In this document: positions 1 to 7,738 of the stretch, one piece after another
Position numbering within the stretch: position 1 is the first letter of the stretch
How the letters are laid out: each line of letters begins with the position of its first letter
DNA from: DSYU01 sp963791025
Lineage (GTDB): Bacteria > Chloroflexota > Anaerolineae > Anaerolineales > Anaerolineaceae
Assembly: GCA_963791025.1 (NCBI GenBank)
Contig: CAWBQF010000006.1
Location: 1 to 64,000 of the forward strand
Direction: 5' to 3'
Length of the DNA: 64,000 nt
Made by a program: the position numbers and the translations under genes
The notes under the pieces: generated by a model
The model's database searches: none
What the model saw: the letters and a program-made list of their open reading frames with translations, nothing else
What the model was told of the DNA's origin: nothing

Positions 1-144
1 GCCCACTCATCACCACTTCATGTTTTTCCCTATTCGCACACCTATCTTAACAATTACCTCGCCGCGAATGAAATGATCGCCATCCCGATCGTCACGGTTG
101 TTGTTTCTCCTTTTTTCATCACTGTCTGCGTCAGGGGGATATAA
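1..144 (+). CDS. C-terminal fragment of a membrane protein (5' end outside window)
   Basis: Reading frame 1 is open from the first base to a TAA at 142-144 and gives 47 residues. The last third is strongly hydrophobic (MIAIPIVTVVVSPFFITVCV), which suggests a final membrane segment. The stop codon is followed directly by the GTG start of the glycosyltransferase-like gene at 145, so the two are probably one operon. The fragment is too short to assign a family. The contact with the next gene, more than the sequence itself, supports that it is coding. Confidence 0.5.
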   Translation, partial: AHSSPLHVFPYSHTYLNNYLAANEMIAIPIVTVVVSPFFITVCVRGI

Positions 145-1119
145 GTGTTTGCTTCCATCCAAAAGCCAAGAAATCAAAAACTGCTCGTCGCCGTCCTGGC
201 AGCAGCCATATGGCTGCTGTATGCTTTCCTCGGCCCGGGCAGCGAATTTTTTAACGCCTATCGCTTACTTGTTCTCTCGCCCGAAAGCTTATCCAGTGTA
301 TTCCACCATCCACTAACCTACAATCCGCCCTGGTTAGCCCCCCTCCTGTCGCCCTTCATCACCATGCCCGGTCGTTCAGGCTACCTCCTGTTTATGGCGG
401 TCACCATCCTGTTGTTTTGGTTATCCGCACGTGAACTGAACGGGAAAATGCCCTTCATTCTCCTCTCGTCCCAGCTTTTTTGGATCCTCTGGTGGGGCCA
501 GATAGAAGGTTTCGTCGTCTTTGGAATCGCCCTGGCCTGGTCAGCCTTGCAAAGGCAATCCTGGCAACGCATGCTGCTTGCCATGCTTCTGGTTGCGTTG
601 AAACCACAAATGGGTATCTTTCCCCTCCTTTATATATGGTGGTCTAGCGGCAAAGATCGTTGGAAGTCTCTGGCAGGTTTCATCATTATCATCATCAGCA
701 GCGTATTGATCTATGGTCCCTGGCCCCTTTGGTTCATTGAAAGCGTCCTAAGGATATCGAACGAGACCCAATACCAGCCCTGGAATGCTTCCATGGGTCT
801 GTTGGCTCTGCCACTGTTGGTTCCAGCGCTCCGCCTTCAACTAAATCCATACCAACGAACGGTGGCCCTTACGGCTACCGGGCTTCTCATCTCCCCCTAT
901 ATGCCTTATTACAGCACTATCCCTTTATTGTGCTTTACCCTACCCGTTTGGAGCAGCCTGTTTGCCTTCCTCGGCTTTCTTTCACCCCTTCTGGGAACAA
1001 AAATTGCCTGGAATGGGATGGTTTTCTTTCCTCTGTGTGTTTTGTTGTGGCTTTACTGGCCTTATCTCCAAGCGGTCCTTCTCTCCAGAACACGCAGCAC
1101 GCAGAAAAATACGCTCTAG
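145..1119 (+). CDS. GT87/DUF2029-like integral membrane glycosyltransferase
   Basis: This 324-residue protein has about eight to nine hydrophobic segments. The motif LKPQMG near residue 150 is typical of polyprenol-phosphate-sugar-dependent GT87 mannosyltransferases, which move sugars from a lipid carrier on the outer face of the membrane. It starts at a GTG preceded by an AGGGGG ribosome binding site (133-139) and abuts the stop of the upstream partial gene. Members of the family are often longer (350-450 residues), so the N-terminal catalytic Asp region may lie in a neighbouring gene or be reduced here. Family assignment is moderate; the acceptor is unknown. Confidence 0.6.
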   Translation: MFASIQKPRNQKLLVAVLAAAIWLLYAFLGPGSEFFNAYRLLVLSPESLSSVFHHPLTYNPPWLAPLLSPFITMPGRSGYLLFMAVTILLFWLSARELNGKMPFILLSSQLFWILWWGQIEGFVVFGIALAWSALQRQSWQRMLLAMLLVALKPQMGIFPLLYIWWSSGKDRWKSLAGFIIIIISSVLIYGPWPLWFIESVLRISNETQYQPWNASMGLLALPLLVPALRLQLNPYQRTVALTATGLLISPYMPYYSTIPLLCFTLPVWSSLFAFLGFLSPLLGTKIAWNGMVFFPLCVLLWLYWPYLQAVLLSRTRSTQKNTL

Positions 1120-1199
1120 AATTCCCCCTTAGCCAAAGCTTCCTTCCTTATTTTGTTCATCAGAGAGACGACCTGAAACCGGTCTCTTCCAGGCAAATC

Positions 1200-1427
1200 T
1201 TACCCAGCCACCACCCGTGTCGAGCGGGCCAGGGCCTTCTGCATTTCCTCAAGCTGCGCCGGAGAACGGAGACTGTTAAAGTCTTCTGTGTGCTTTTCTC
1301 GCACGTGTTCCAGCGCCTTCTGAGTCACCTCTTCCAGCGTCTCTCCCTTTACAATAAACGAGCAGTTCAGCCCCATGTCCTTACAAGAATATCTGATTAA
1401 CATCATTGCCTCATTAGGTGCTTTCAT
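1200..1427 (-). CDS. DUF1059 small protein
   Basis: The 75-residue protein matches the DUF1059 pattern: an N-terminal YSCKDMGLNCSF segment with two cysteines, then a helix with EEVTQKALEHVREKH. Members are small soluble proteins of unknown function that are widespread in bacteria and archaea. The conserved CxxxGxxC arrangement could bind a metal, but this is inference. It stands alone, downstream of the helicase gene and separated from it by a terminator at 1561-1591. Confidence 0.75.
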   Translation of the reverse strand: MKAPNEAMMLIRYSCKDMGLNCSFIVKGETLEEVTQKALEHVREKHTEDFNSLRSPAQLEEMQKALARSTRVVAG

Positions 1428-1560
1428 CGAATAGACTCCCGCATTCCAAATGCCCCTTCGATCTATGCGAGCGTTCTACAACCATCCTTTGGACGATATA
1501 ACAATCTTACTCCGGATTTGAAACTTTTACAAACTTAGGATTCTTCAAGCGTTTAAGCAT

Positions 1561-1592
1561 TAAAAAACGACCACCATTAACTGGCGGTCGTC
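1561..1592 (-). terminator. Rho-independent terminator of the DEAD-box helicase gene
   Basis: Inverted repeat ACGACCACC (1567-1575) / GGCGGTCGT (1583-1591), nine pairs including one G-T wobble. On the minus strand it is followed by a run of six T. It lies 25 bases after the helicase stop codon. Confidence 0.85.
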
Positions 1593-1615
1593 TCTTATTC
1601 TATATTCGGGTTGAT

Positions 1616-2854
1616 CTACCGGTTTCCTGCGTAAGAATGCTGCCGGTTCGGCGTTGTTCTGCGCTGGTTCGGGTTCGTCCTCGGCCTGGATGAACTGCCG
1701 TTTTTCACCGGAACAGACCGGTTATCGGCGCTCAGTTCCACCTCAAACCCGTCCATCTCGCGGCGTTCCAACTTACAGCCCATCAGCCGTTCAATCGTCC
1801 GCACCATCGGCAAGTCATCTTGCGTTACCAGCGAAAGGGCCGTGCCAAGCCGCTCCATGCGCCCTGTGCGCCCGGTGCGGTGCGTATACGCTTCTGCTGT
1901 ATCGGGTAAATCATAGTTAATCACATGCGAGACCTGCGTCACATCGATACCGCGCGCCGCGATGTCAGTCGCTACCAATACTTTCACCCGCCCCTTGCGG
2001 AAACTTTCCATTGCGGCCTGCCGCCTGGCTTGCGACAGGTTACCCTGCAGCGAAGTTGCGGACAGCCCCGCCCCAGATAATTGTATGGCTAACTTCTTCG
2101 CCCGGTGTTTGGTACGTGTAAAGACCAGCACCTGACCACTGCCGCTGTCGTGGAGCAGGTTCAGCAGCATATCTAGCTTGCGGGTTTGCTCCACCGCGTA
2201 AATAGCATGGCTGATCGTCTCGATCGGCTCGGTAATGCTGATTTCCACCGTTACCGGTTCATGCAGCATTTCTGTCGCCAGAGAACGAATGGCGTCTGGC
2301 ATTGTCGCGGAGAACAACAGGGTTTGGCGTTTTTGCGGCAGCATAGAAATGATGCGGCGAATGGAGGGCAAGAAACCCATATCAAACATCTGGTCCGCTT
2401 CATCCAGCACCAGCACTTCGATCCCACTCAGGTGAATAACCTTTTGGCCTGCCAGATCGAGCAGCCGGCCAGGGCATGCCACCACAATATCGACCCCGTT
2501 ACGCAAGCCTTTTACCTGAGGCAGCGCGCTCACGCCGCCATAAACAGTGATGCTGCGCAGGCCCGTCTGCCGGGCTAGCTGCATAATGGCAGTATGGGTT
2601 TGTTCAGCCAGTTCGCGTGTCGGCGAAAGAATCAGGGCGCGCAGTTTTCCTTTCGGCCCTTTCATCAACCGTTGTAAAATCGGCAGAACAAATGCTGCCG
2701 TCTTTCCCGTTCCGGTTTGGGCCAACCCCAGCACATCCTTGCCGCTTAAAATGGCAGGAATAGTTTGACTTTGAATAGGGGTCGGAGTGGAATAACCAGC
2801 CGCTAAAATACCCGCGTTAATCTGCGGGTGAAAAGAGAATGTACTGAAACTCAC
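1616..2854 (-). CDS. DEAD-box ATP-dependent RNA helicase (RhlE-like)
   Basis: The 412-residue protein carries the full DEAD-box set: Q motif with PTPIQSQTIP, Walker A AQTGTGKT, PTRELAEQ, Walker B DEAD followed by QMFDMGF, SAT, and HRTGRTGR. The short basic tail (SRPRTNPNQRRTTPNRQ) is typical of RhlE-type helicases that unwind short RNA duplexes in ribosome assembly and cold adaptation. The start is GTG at 2854 behind AAGGAA. Its leader of about 185 bases holds three hairpins including a terminator-like one (2971-2992), so expression may be controlled by attenuation. An RRM RNA-binding protein is encoded divergently upstream, which fits a shared RNA-metabolism role. Confidence 0.95.
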   Translation of the reverse strand: MSFSTFSFHPQINAGILAAGYSTPTPIQSQTIPAILSGKDVLGLAQTGTGKTAAFVLPILQRLMKGPKGKLRALILSPTRELAEQTHTAIMQLARQTGLRSITVYGGVSALPQVKGLRNGVDIVVACPGRLLDLAGQKVIHLSGIEVLVLDEADQMFDMGFLPSIRRIISMLPQKRQTLLFSATMPDAIRSLATEMLHEPVTVEISITEPIETISHAIYAVEQTRKLDMLLNLLHDSGSGQVLVFTRTKHRAKKLAIQLSGAGLSATSLQGNLSQARRQAAMESFRKGRVKVLVATDIAARGIDVTQVSHVINYDLPDTAEAYTHRTGRTGRMERLGTALSLVTQDDLPMVRTIERLMGCKLERREMDGFEVELSADNRSVPVKNGSSSRPRTNPNQRRTTPNRQHSYAGNR

Positions 2855-2872
2855 AAAAATTTCCTTAATGGT

Positions 2873-2907
2873 GCTGCTGCTTTCGCCGCTAAAACTTGCT
2901 CAGCAGC
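2873..2907 (-). promoter_or_regulatory. Hairpin just upstream of the helicase ribosome binding site
   Basis: The 7-base arms GCTGCTG (2873-2879) and CAGCAGC (2901-2907) can pair in the helicase leader RNA, ending only a few bases from the AAGGAA ribosome binding site. A second small hairpin of CCCGC/GCGGG arms lies near 2920-2934. These could affect ribosome access; this is inference from sequence only. Confidence 0.45.
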
Positions 2908-2970
2908 GTCCGCTCATCGCCCCGCACTGCGGGCACACCAATGAATAATAAAGAGCGGCATTTTTACACA

Positions 2971-2992
2971 ATAAAACCAGGGATCACCCTGG
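2971..2992 (-). terminator. Terminator-like hairpin inside the helicase leader (possible attenuator)
   Basis: On the minus strand CCAGGG-TGAT-CCCTGG forms a six-pair stem with a tetraloop, followed directly by TTTTATTG. It lies between the predicted promoter (3047-3055) and the helicase start (2854), so it would stop transcription before the gene unless read through. Confidence 0.6.
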
Positions 2993-3046
2993 CTCGTTGA
3001 AAAATTATTACGGATAAAAAGCATCCATATTCAACGTGGACGGCTT

Positions 3047-3055
3047 AGTATACCA
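3047..3055 (-). promoter_or_regulatory. Extended -10 promoter for the helicase gene
   Basis: The minus strand reads TGGTATACT, an extended -10 element (TGnTATACT). No good -35 is seen at the usual distance. The predicted transcript start near 3040 gives a leader of about 185 bases. Confidence 0.55.
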
Positions 3056-3123
3056 TTAATGTTTCGATGATGGGTTAACGATCTGAATCTGTTCAAATTG
3101 GCTGAAACAATCTTCAAGTCCTA

Positions 3124-3132
3124 TGGTATAAT
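3124..3132 (+). promoter_or_regulatory. Extended -10 promoter for the RRM protein gene
   Basis: TGGTATAAT is a perfect extended -10 (TGnTATAAT) with no clear -35. The predicted start near 3139 gives a leader of about 150 bases before the ATG at 3290. It is back to back with the helicase promoter, with about 70 bases between the two elements. Confidence 0.65.
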
Positions 3133-3159
3133 ACTCTCATACCTTTGGAAAGATGATTG

Positions 3160-3196
3160 CCTGCCATTCATTCTTCAAATGGCGGGATGGTTTTTT
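3160..3196 (+). terminator. Terminator-like hairpin inside the RRM gene leader (possible attenuator)
   Basis: CCTGCCATT (3160-3168) pairs with AATGGCGGG (3178-3186), nine pairs with one wobble, followed four bases later by TTTTTT (3191-3196). It sits between the promoter and the gene. Further structure follows: the palindrome GGCACGTGCC near 3205-3214 and CCACCG-GAGTAA-CGGTGG near 3234-3251. Confidence 0.6.
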
Positions 3197-3289
3197 CCCT
3201 ACAAGGCACGTGCCTCGAAAAGAGGATATTATCCACCGGAGTAACGGTGGCATCAAAAAAAATGTTTGGTTATTAGGAGTTACAGAGTA

Positions 3290-3631
3290 ATGGAAGCAAA
3301 GCTTTATGTAGGGAATCTTTCCTACGAAACGAAAGAAGATGATCTGCGCAGCCTTTTCTCTCAGGCTGGAACTGTAAGCGAAGTGGCCCTTATTAAGGAC
3401 CGTGACACAGGCCGATCCAAAGGTTTCGCTTTTGTCACCATGGGCAGCCAGGATGAAGCAAACAAAGCCATTCAGCAGTTCAATGGACGGAGCATGGATG
3501 GTCGTGAGCTTACCGTGAATATTGCCCGCCCACGGGAAGAACGCCCTCGCAGTGGCTACGACAGCAACCAACGCGGTGGTGGATATCGCAGTAATTCCTC
3601 CGGTCGGGGTGGCGGAAACCGGCGTTACTAA
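3290..3631 (+). CDS. RRM-domain glycine-rich RNA-binding protein
   Basis: The 113-residue protein has one RNA recognition motif with RNP2 LYVGNL near residue 5 and RNP1 KGFAFVTM near residue 44, then a Gly/Arg-rich tail with GGGYRS and GRGGGNRRY. Such proteins bind single-stranded RNA and are often cold induced in bacteria, including cyanobacterial Rbp proteins. ATG 3290 is chosen because AGGAG (3275-3279) is well placed; a TTG at 3266 would add eight unconserved residues. It lies behind a structured leader and before a strong terminator, divergent from the DEAD-box helicase. Confidence 0.95.
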   Translation: MEAKLYVGNLSYETKEDDLRSLFSQAGTVSEVALIKDRDTGRSKGFAFVTMGSQDEANKAIQQFNGRSMDGRELTVNIARPREERPRSGYDSNQRGGGYRSNSSGRGGGNRRY

Positions 3632-3714
3632 ACGCCCCTTTTCTCACTGATAAGAGGATTTGAAACAGATCATTTCATTTCGTCGCTGTCGCTAACTTAG
3701 TTTAGAAAAGAAGA

Positions 3715-3764
3715 ACATCAAAGCCAAACCTATCCGCAAGGAAGAAAGGCTTTGATGTTTTTTT
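3715..3764 (+). terminator. Rho-independent terminator of the RRM gene
   Basis: Perfect 11-base arms ACATCAAAGCC (3715-3725) and GGCTTTGATGT (3748-3758), followed by a run of T. It separates the RRM gene from the GNAT gene. Confidence 0.9.
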
Positions 3765-3795
3765 GTCCCCTAAAACTTTCGTAAGGTATTCACTC

Positions 3796-4357
3796 ATGCC
3801 TATCCTTGAGACCTCTCGCCTGATTCTGCGTCCGTTTTCTCCGTCTGACTATCCCGCCCTACGCGCGTTCCACGCCGATCCCGTTGTGGAACGCTATGAG
3901 CGCTCGACGCCAACTAAAGAAGAAACGCACAGCTTGCTGGCGCGCTGCGTAAGCGATGAAAAAGAGACTCCTCGCCATCATTATGCCTTCGCCGTTACCA
4001 TTCGCCCAGAGGATACCGTCCATGGCCGGCTCTCGCTGCAGCTCAATAATGAAAGCGTGCGCGAGTGGGAGACAGGCTGGATGCTTAATCAGTCTTACTG
4101 GGGCCAGGGCTATGCCAGTGAAGCCGCGACGCGTGCTCCAGTTTGCTTTTGAAGCGCTGCAAGCCCACCGCGTCGTGGCCTGGTGCCATGCCGGTAATCT
4201 TGCCTCTGCCAGAGTGATGGAGAAGATCGGTATGCAGTTGGAAGGTCACCTGCGCGAAACGCGCTGGCTGGATGAGCGCTGGAACGATGAACTGGTTTAC
4301 GCGATTTTGGATCATGAGTGGCAGGCAGTAAAATCGCCGCCAGCCGCTGGCGGATAA
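3796..4357 (+). pseudogene. GNAT acetyltransferase (RimJ/RimL type), interrupted by a frameshift
   Basis: The first part (from ATG 3796, MPILETSRLILRPF) is a RimJ/RimL-like N-terminus with the start of the acetyl-CoA loop, YWGQGYASEAA. The frame closes at 4152. A second frame continues the family sequence from about 4130 (RVLQFAFEALQAHRVVAWC, then NLASARVMEKIGMQLEGHLRE) to 4357. Removing the A at 4129 restores one frame of about 186 residues. The protein would acetylate an amine of a protein or small molecule; the substrate is unknown. The single inserted base could be a true inactivating mutation or a sequence error. Confidence 0.8.
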
Positions 4358-4367
4358 GTACGTAAAA

Positions 4368-4389
4368 CGCCCCTCCAATCGGAGGGGCG
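4368..4389. terminator. Bidirectional terminator between GNAT and the NBR1-type gene
   Basis: Perfect 9-base arms CGCCCCTCC / GGAGGGGCG around AATC. On the minus strand it is followed by TTTTACG. It lies between two convergent genes and can serve both. Confidence 0.8.
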
Positions 4390-4418
4390 ATATGTTACAG
4401 AATCTGTTTTCTAGCAGA

Positions 4419-5489
4419 TTATCTTACAGTAAACGTGATCGGTAGTTTGCACAGCGTGGTACTGCCTGAAACCACGGCCCAGTTGCTGGTATATTGTCCA
4501 GCCTGACCGGGGGCCAGCATATCGACCACAATCTTTACCGTCTCACCTGGTTTGACCGTCTGCGGCAGATCATATGCGCTGTTCCACTTGTAACTCTTCG
4601 CGCCGCTCACATAAACGTAGTCCACTGAGCTGCTATCCCAGGTCTTGCTGCTGGTATTCTTGATCGTCCAAACCGCGTCAAAGTCATAATGCATGGGCAG
4701 GCTGGGGGTGCGCGCCGGTCTCACTGAGACCACTTCACAGGTCGCGCTGGGCAGCGGAGTTGGTACAACCACCACATCCGTCGTACCGCTGTCGGTGTTG
4801 TGGAAGGCGTTGAAGGCGTAAGAACCCTGCGAGCCATCCAGACGGATCGTCACCATATCCACATCCTGCACCACATCTGGCAGTTTCACAGTAAAGCGGA
4901 AGGCGCCGCCCGAACCAGAGTTGATCGTGTCAACGACTACATAGTTCTTGAAGAAGCTGTCAAAGGGGCCTACCCGCACGCGGAAGTTGACATTCGCCGG
5001 GAAGTTACCTGTTTCCACCGTCACCAGCTCGTTCTGCCTGACACCCACAATCTTGATATAGGGTTTCTCACTACTGCCGGTCACCGGAACACCATTCCCC
5101 GCAGCAGCCATGTCCTTATTGTTGAACCAGTTGAAGTAAGCGCCGTTCGCGCTGCTTTCGAAACGAATGGAGATCGTCTTAGCGCCCTTCAGTTCCGCCG
5201 GCATGCGAAAAATGATATCGAAGGAACCACCGCTGCCCGAGTTTATCTCGCCGACGACAATGCCGTTGATGGCCTGGTTCCCAGACCGGTCCATCCGTAC
5301 CGTGTAGTTCACGTTGGCCGGAAAGTTATGTGTGCGAATGGTCACACGCTCATCCGCTTTGATGGAGAGGATATCAATATAGGGAGCCGCTGCCGCAAAA
5401 ACAGCCTGGGGCAGAGATGCCCCCATCACAATGACGGCGAGAAAAACGGCTACCCACCGGTATAATTTTTGGAAGAACTTGCGAAACAT
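4419..5489 (-). CDS. Secreted protein with two tandem beta-type repeats and an NBR1 FW-like domain
   Basis: The 356-residue protein begins with a basic N-terminus and a hydrophobic core ending AVFAAAA, a signal peptide. Two related repeats of about 95 residues follow (about 33-125 and 140-235). They share PYI-I-, NFPANVN, INSGSGG and IRL/IRF-x-S motifs. Residues about 248-356 (WTIKNTSSKTWDSS, PGETVKIVVDMLAPGQAGQY, SNWAVVS) resemble the FW/Ig-like domain of NBR1, which in Chloroflexota is seen in extracellular proteins. It is probably an exported adhesive or binding protein, not an enzyme. It is monocistronic, with a terminator at 4368-4389. Confidence 0.7.
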   Translation of the reverse strand: MFRKFFQKLYRWVAVFLAVIVMGASLPQAVFAAAAPYIDILSIKADERVTIRTHNFPANVNYTVRMDRSGNQAINGIVVGEINSGSGGSFDIIFRMPAELKGAKTISIRFESSANGAYFNWFNNKDMAAAGNGVPVTGSSEKPYIKIVGVRQNELVTVETGNFPANVNFRVRVGPFDSFFKNYVVVDTINSGSGGAFRFTVKLPDVVQDVDMVTIRLDGSQGSYAFNAFHNTDSGTTDVVVVPTPLPSATCEVVSVRPARTPSLPMHYDFDAVWTIKNTSSKTWDSSSVDYVYVSGAKSYKWNSAYDLPQTVKPGETVKIVVDMLAPGQAGQYTSNWAVVSGSTTLCKLPITFTVR

Positions 5490-5629
5490 AGAATTTACCT
5501 CCGTACTTTCCTGACGGGAATGTTTTTTATCAGGATCATCTTTCTACAATTAAGACGAAGACGGTGCTGAAAAAGTTCCCAACTACAGATGCGCTTGCCA
5601 AACCTTCTAATTCCTGCCAAAATAGAGTC

Positions 5630-6326
5630 ATGACTTATCAATGGCTGCTCTTTGATGCCGACGGCACCCTCTTTGACTATGATTTAGCAGAATCAAAAGC
5701 CCTGGAAGCCACCTTCCGCGATTTTCACCTGCAAGTTACCCCGCAAGGCGCAGGGATCTATCGCAAGATTAATCAGCAAATCTGGCTGGATTTTGAGCAG
5801 GGCCGCATCAGCGCTGAGGCGCTGCGGCTGCGGCGCTTTGAGCTGATGTTCGAGGCGCTCGAACTGTCAGCCGATGCCCAGGCCTTCAGCCAGCAGTACC
5901 TGGTGAACCTCTCGCGCCAGACCGACCTGATGCCCGGCGCGGAAGAAACCGTGCAGACCCTGGCCGACCAGTACCAGTTAGCCCTCATTACCAATGGATT
6001 AAAGATGTGCAGCGCCCCCGGCTGGCCGCCGCGCGGATCAGCCCTTACTTTCAAGAAGTGGCGATTTCAGAAGAGATGGGCGTTGCCAAGCCCGACCCAC
6101 GCTATTTCCAGATCGTCTTCGAACGCATTGGCTGCCCCCCAAAGAAACCGCCCTGGTCATCGGCGACAGCCTGACTTCTGACATTCAAGGCGGGCTCAAC
6201 TACGGACTGGATACGTGCTGGTACAATCCCAACCAAAAGCCAGCCAACGCTCAGATCACTCCCACCCATGAGATTCGCACACTGGCGGCGTTAATGGAGT
6301 TGCTCTCTGGGCAGAAAAAAAAGTAA
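5630..6326 (+). pseudogene. HAD phosphatase, YjjG-like nucleotidase, with two frameshifts
   Basis: ATG 5630 starts MTYQWLLFDADGTLFDYD, HAD motif I with a cap like that of the YjjG-type house-cleaning pyrimidine nucleotidases. The first frame follows the family to ALITNGLK (motif II). Adding one A at the AAA run 6001-6003 continues into the next frame with RISPYFQEVAISEEMGVAKPDP (motif III Lys). Adding one C at the six-C run 6135-6140 then gives ALVIGDSLTSDIQGG (motif IV) through to a TAA at 6324-6326. All four motifs are therefore present but in three frames. Both lesions are one-base contractions of homopolymers, so sequencing error is a strong alternative to pseudogenisation. Confidence 0.85.
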
Positions 6327-6367
6327 AATACGGTAAGTCAGCATCTTGTGTGGAAAGGAAATTCCAT

Positions 6368-7636
6368 ATGAACGCTCGTGAGCGCGTCCGAATGGCTTTA
6401 AACCACCAGCAGCCAGATTATGTGCCCTTAGACCTGGGTGGCAGCGCGGTAACCGGCATGCACGTCAGTTCCGTCTACCTGCTGCGTCAGGCGCTGCACC
6501 TGGACTCACCCGGTACGCCTGTAAAGGTGATCGAACCTTATCAGATGCTGGGCGAAATTGCCCCTGATCTAATAGATGCCCTGGGAGTAGATATTCTCGC
6601 CCTCCCCTCGCCGCGCACACTATTCGGCTTTCGCAACGAAAACTGGAAGCCCTGGACCACCTTCGACGGCACGCCCGTGCTTGTCCCAGAGGCTTTTAAT
6701 ACCACCCCAGAGGATAACGGCGATATCCTGATATATCCCGAAGGGGACCTGTCTGTACCGCCCAGTGGCCGCATGCCCGCCGGTGGTTTTTACTTCGACT
6801 CCATCATCCGCCAGCCGCCCATCAATGAAGACCATCTGAACCCCGAAGATAATCTGGAAGAGTTCGGCCCAATCTCTGATGAAGATCTGGCCTATTTTCA
6901 AAACGAAGCCGAATGGCTCTACACCCAAACCGACAAGGCCATTCTGGCGAGCTTTGGCGGGACTGCCTTTGGCGATATTGCCCTGGTTCCGGCCCCCTGG
7001 CTGAAGCATCCACGCGGCATCCGCGATGTAGCAGAGTGGTATATGAGCACCGTCGCACGGCGCGACTATGTATGGAAGGTGTTCGAGCGGCAGTGTGAAA
7101 TTGGGCTGCAAAACCTGGAAAAAATTCATCAGGTGGTGAGGAATCGCGTCGACGCTGTATTTGTAACCGGCGCCGACTTTGGCGCTCAGACGGGGCCGTT
7201 CATCTCACCTCGCTCGTACCGTCAGCTCTTCAAGCCCTTTCATAAGACAGTAAACGACTGGGTCCATCAAAACACTGGCTGGAAGAGCTTCATCCACTCT
7301 TGCGGGTCGGTCGCGGCGCTCATCCCCGACTTTATCGAAGCCGGGTTCGATGTCATCAATCCGGTTCAGACTTCAGCGTCAGGCATGGACCCCGCCGGGT
7401 TGAAAGAACATTTTGGTGATCAGCTCACCTTCTGGGGCGGCGGTATCGATACCCAGCAAACCCTGCCCTTTGGCGCCCCTGATGAAATCTGCCAGCAGGT
7501 GCGTGAACGGATGAAGATCTTTGGCCGCGGCGGAGGGTTTGTATTCAACAGCATTCACAATATTCAGGCCAAAATCTCACCGGAAAACCTGGTCGCGCTG
7601 TATCAGGCGGTCAAAGAATACCGGCATCTGCCATAA
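6368..7636 (+). CDS. Uroporphyrinogen decarboxylase-like (MtaA/CmuA-type) methyltransferase
   Basis: The 422-residue protein has the URO-D superfamily fold signatures: an N-terminal RVRMALNHQQPDYVPLD, a central RRDYVWKVFERQ region, and a C-terminal sequence with KSFIHSCGSV, then INPVQTSASGMDP, and WGGGIDTQQTLPFG. The HSCG-x(n) arrangement resembles the zinc site of corrinoid:CoM-type methyltransferases rather than the haem enzyme, and no haem genes are near. Anaerobic Chloroflexota carry many such paralogues, probably for demethylation of methylated compounds. ATG 6368 is preferred because GGAAAGGA precedes it; a GTG at 6350 is in frame. The substrate is unknown. Confidence 0.8.
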   Translation: MNARERVRMALNHQQPDYVPLDLGGSAVTGMHVSSVYLLRQALHLDSPGTPVKVIEPYQMLGEIAPDLIDALGVDILALPSPRTLFGFRNENWKPWTTFDGTPVLVPEAFNTTPEDNGDILIYPEGDLSVPPSGRMPAGGFYFDSIIRQPPINEDHLNPEDNLEEFGPISDEDLAYFQNEAEWLYTQTDKAILASFGGTAFGDIALVPAPWLKHPRGIRDVAEWYMSTVARRDYVWKVFERQCEIGLQNLEKIHQVVRNRVDAVFVTGADFGAQTGPFISPRSYRQLFKPFHKTVNDWVHQNTGWKSFIHSCGSVAALIPDFIEAGFDVINPVQTSASGMDPAGLKEHFGDQLTFWGGGIDTQQTLPFGAPDEICQQVRERMKIFGRGGGFVFNSIHNIQAKISPENLVALYQAVKEYRHLP

Positions 7637-7659
7637 ATATCTCCGTAAACCCAGGCCTG

Positions 7660-7699
7660 CCCCTACCACTGCATGGACGCGGTAGTAGGGGAGATTTTT
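7660..7699 (+). terminator. Terminator after the UroD-like gene
   Basis: CCCCTACCACTGC (7660-7672) can pair with GCGGTAGTAGGGG (7679-7691) with one mismatch and one wobble. It is followed by GAGATTTTTGG. Confidence 0.75.
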
Positions 7700-7738
7700 G
7701 GTTTCAGTTTAACTGATTGAAAGGTCAAGTGTACAAAT

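Noticed and set aside
6001..6140. Programmed frameshift in the HAD gene
   Set aside because: Two separate shifts would be needed, and no member of this family is known to use frameshifting. Mutation or sequence error is simpler.
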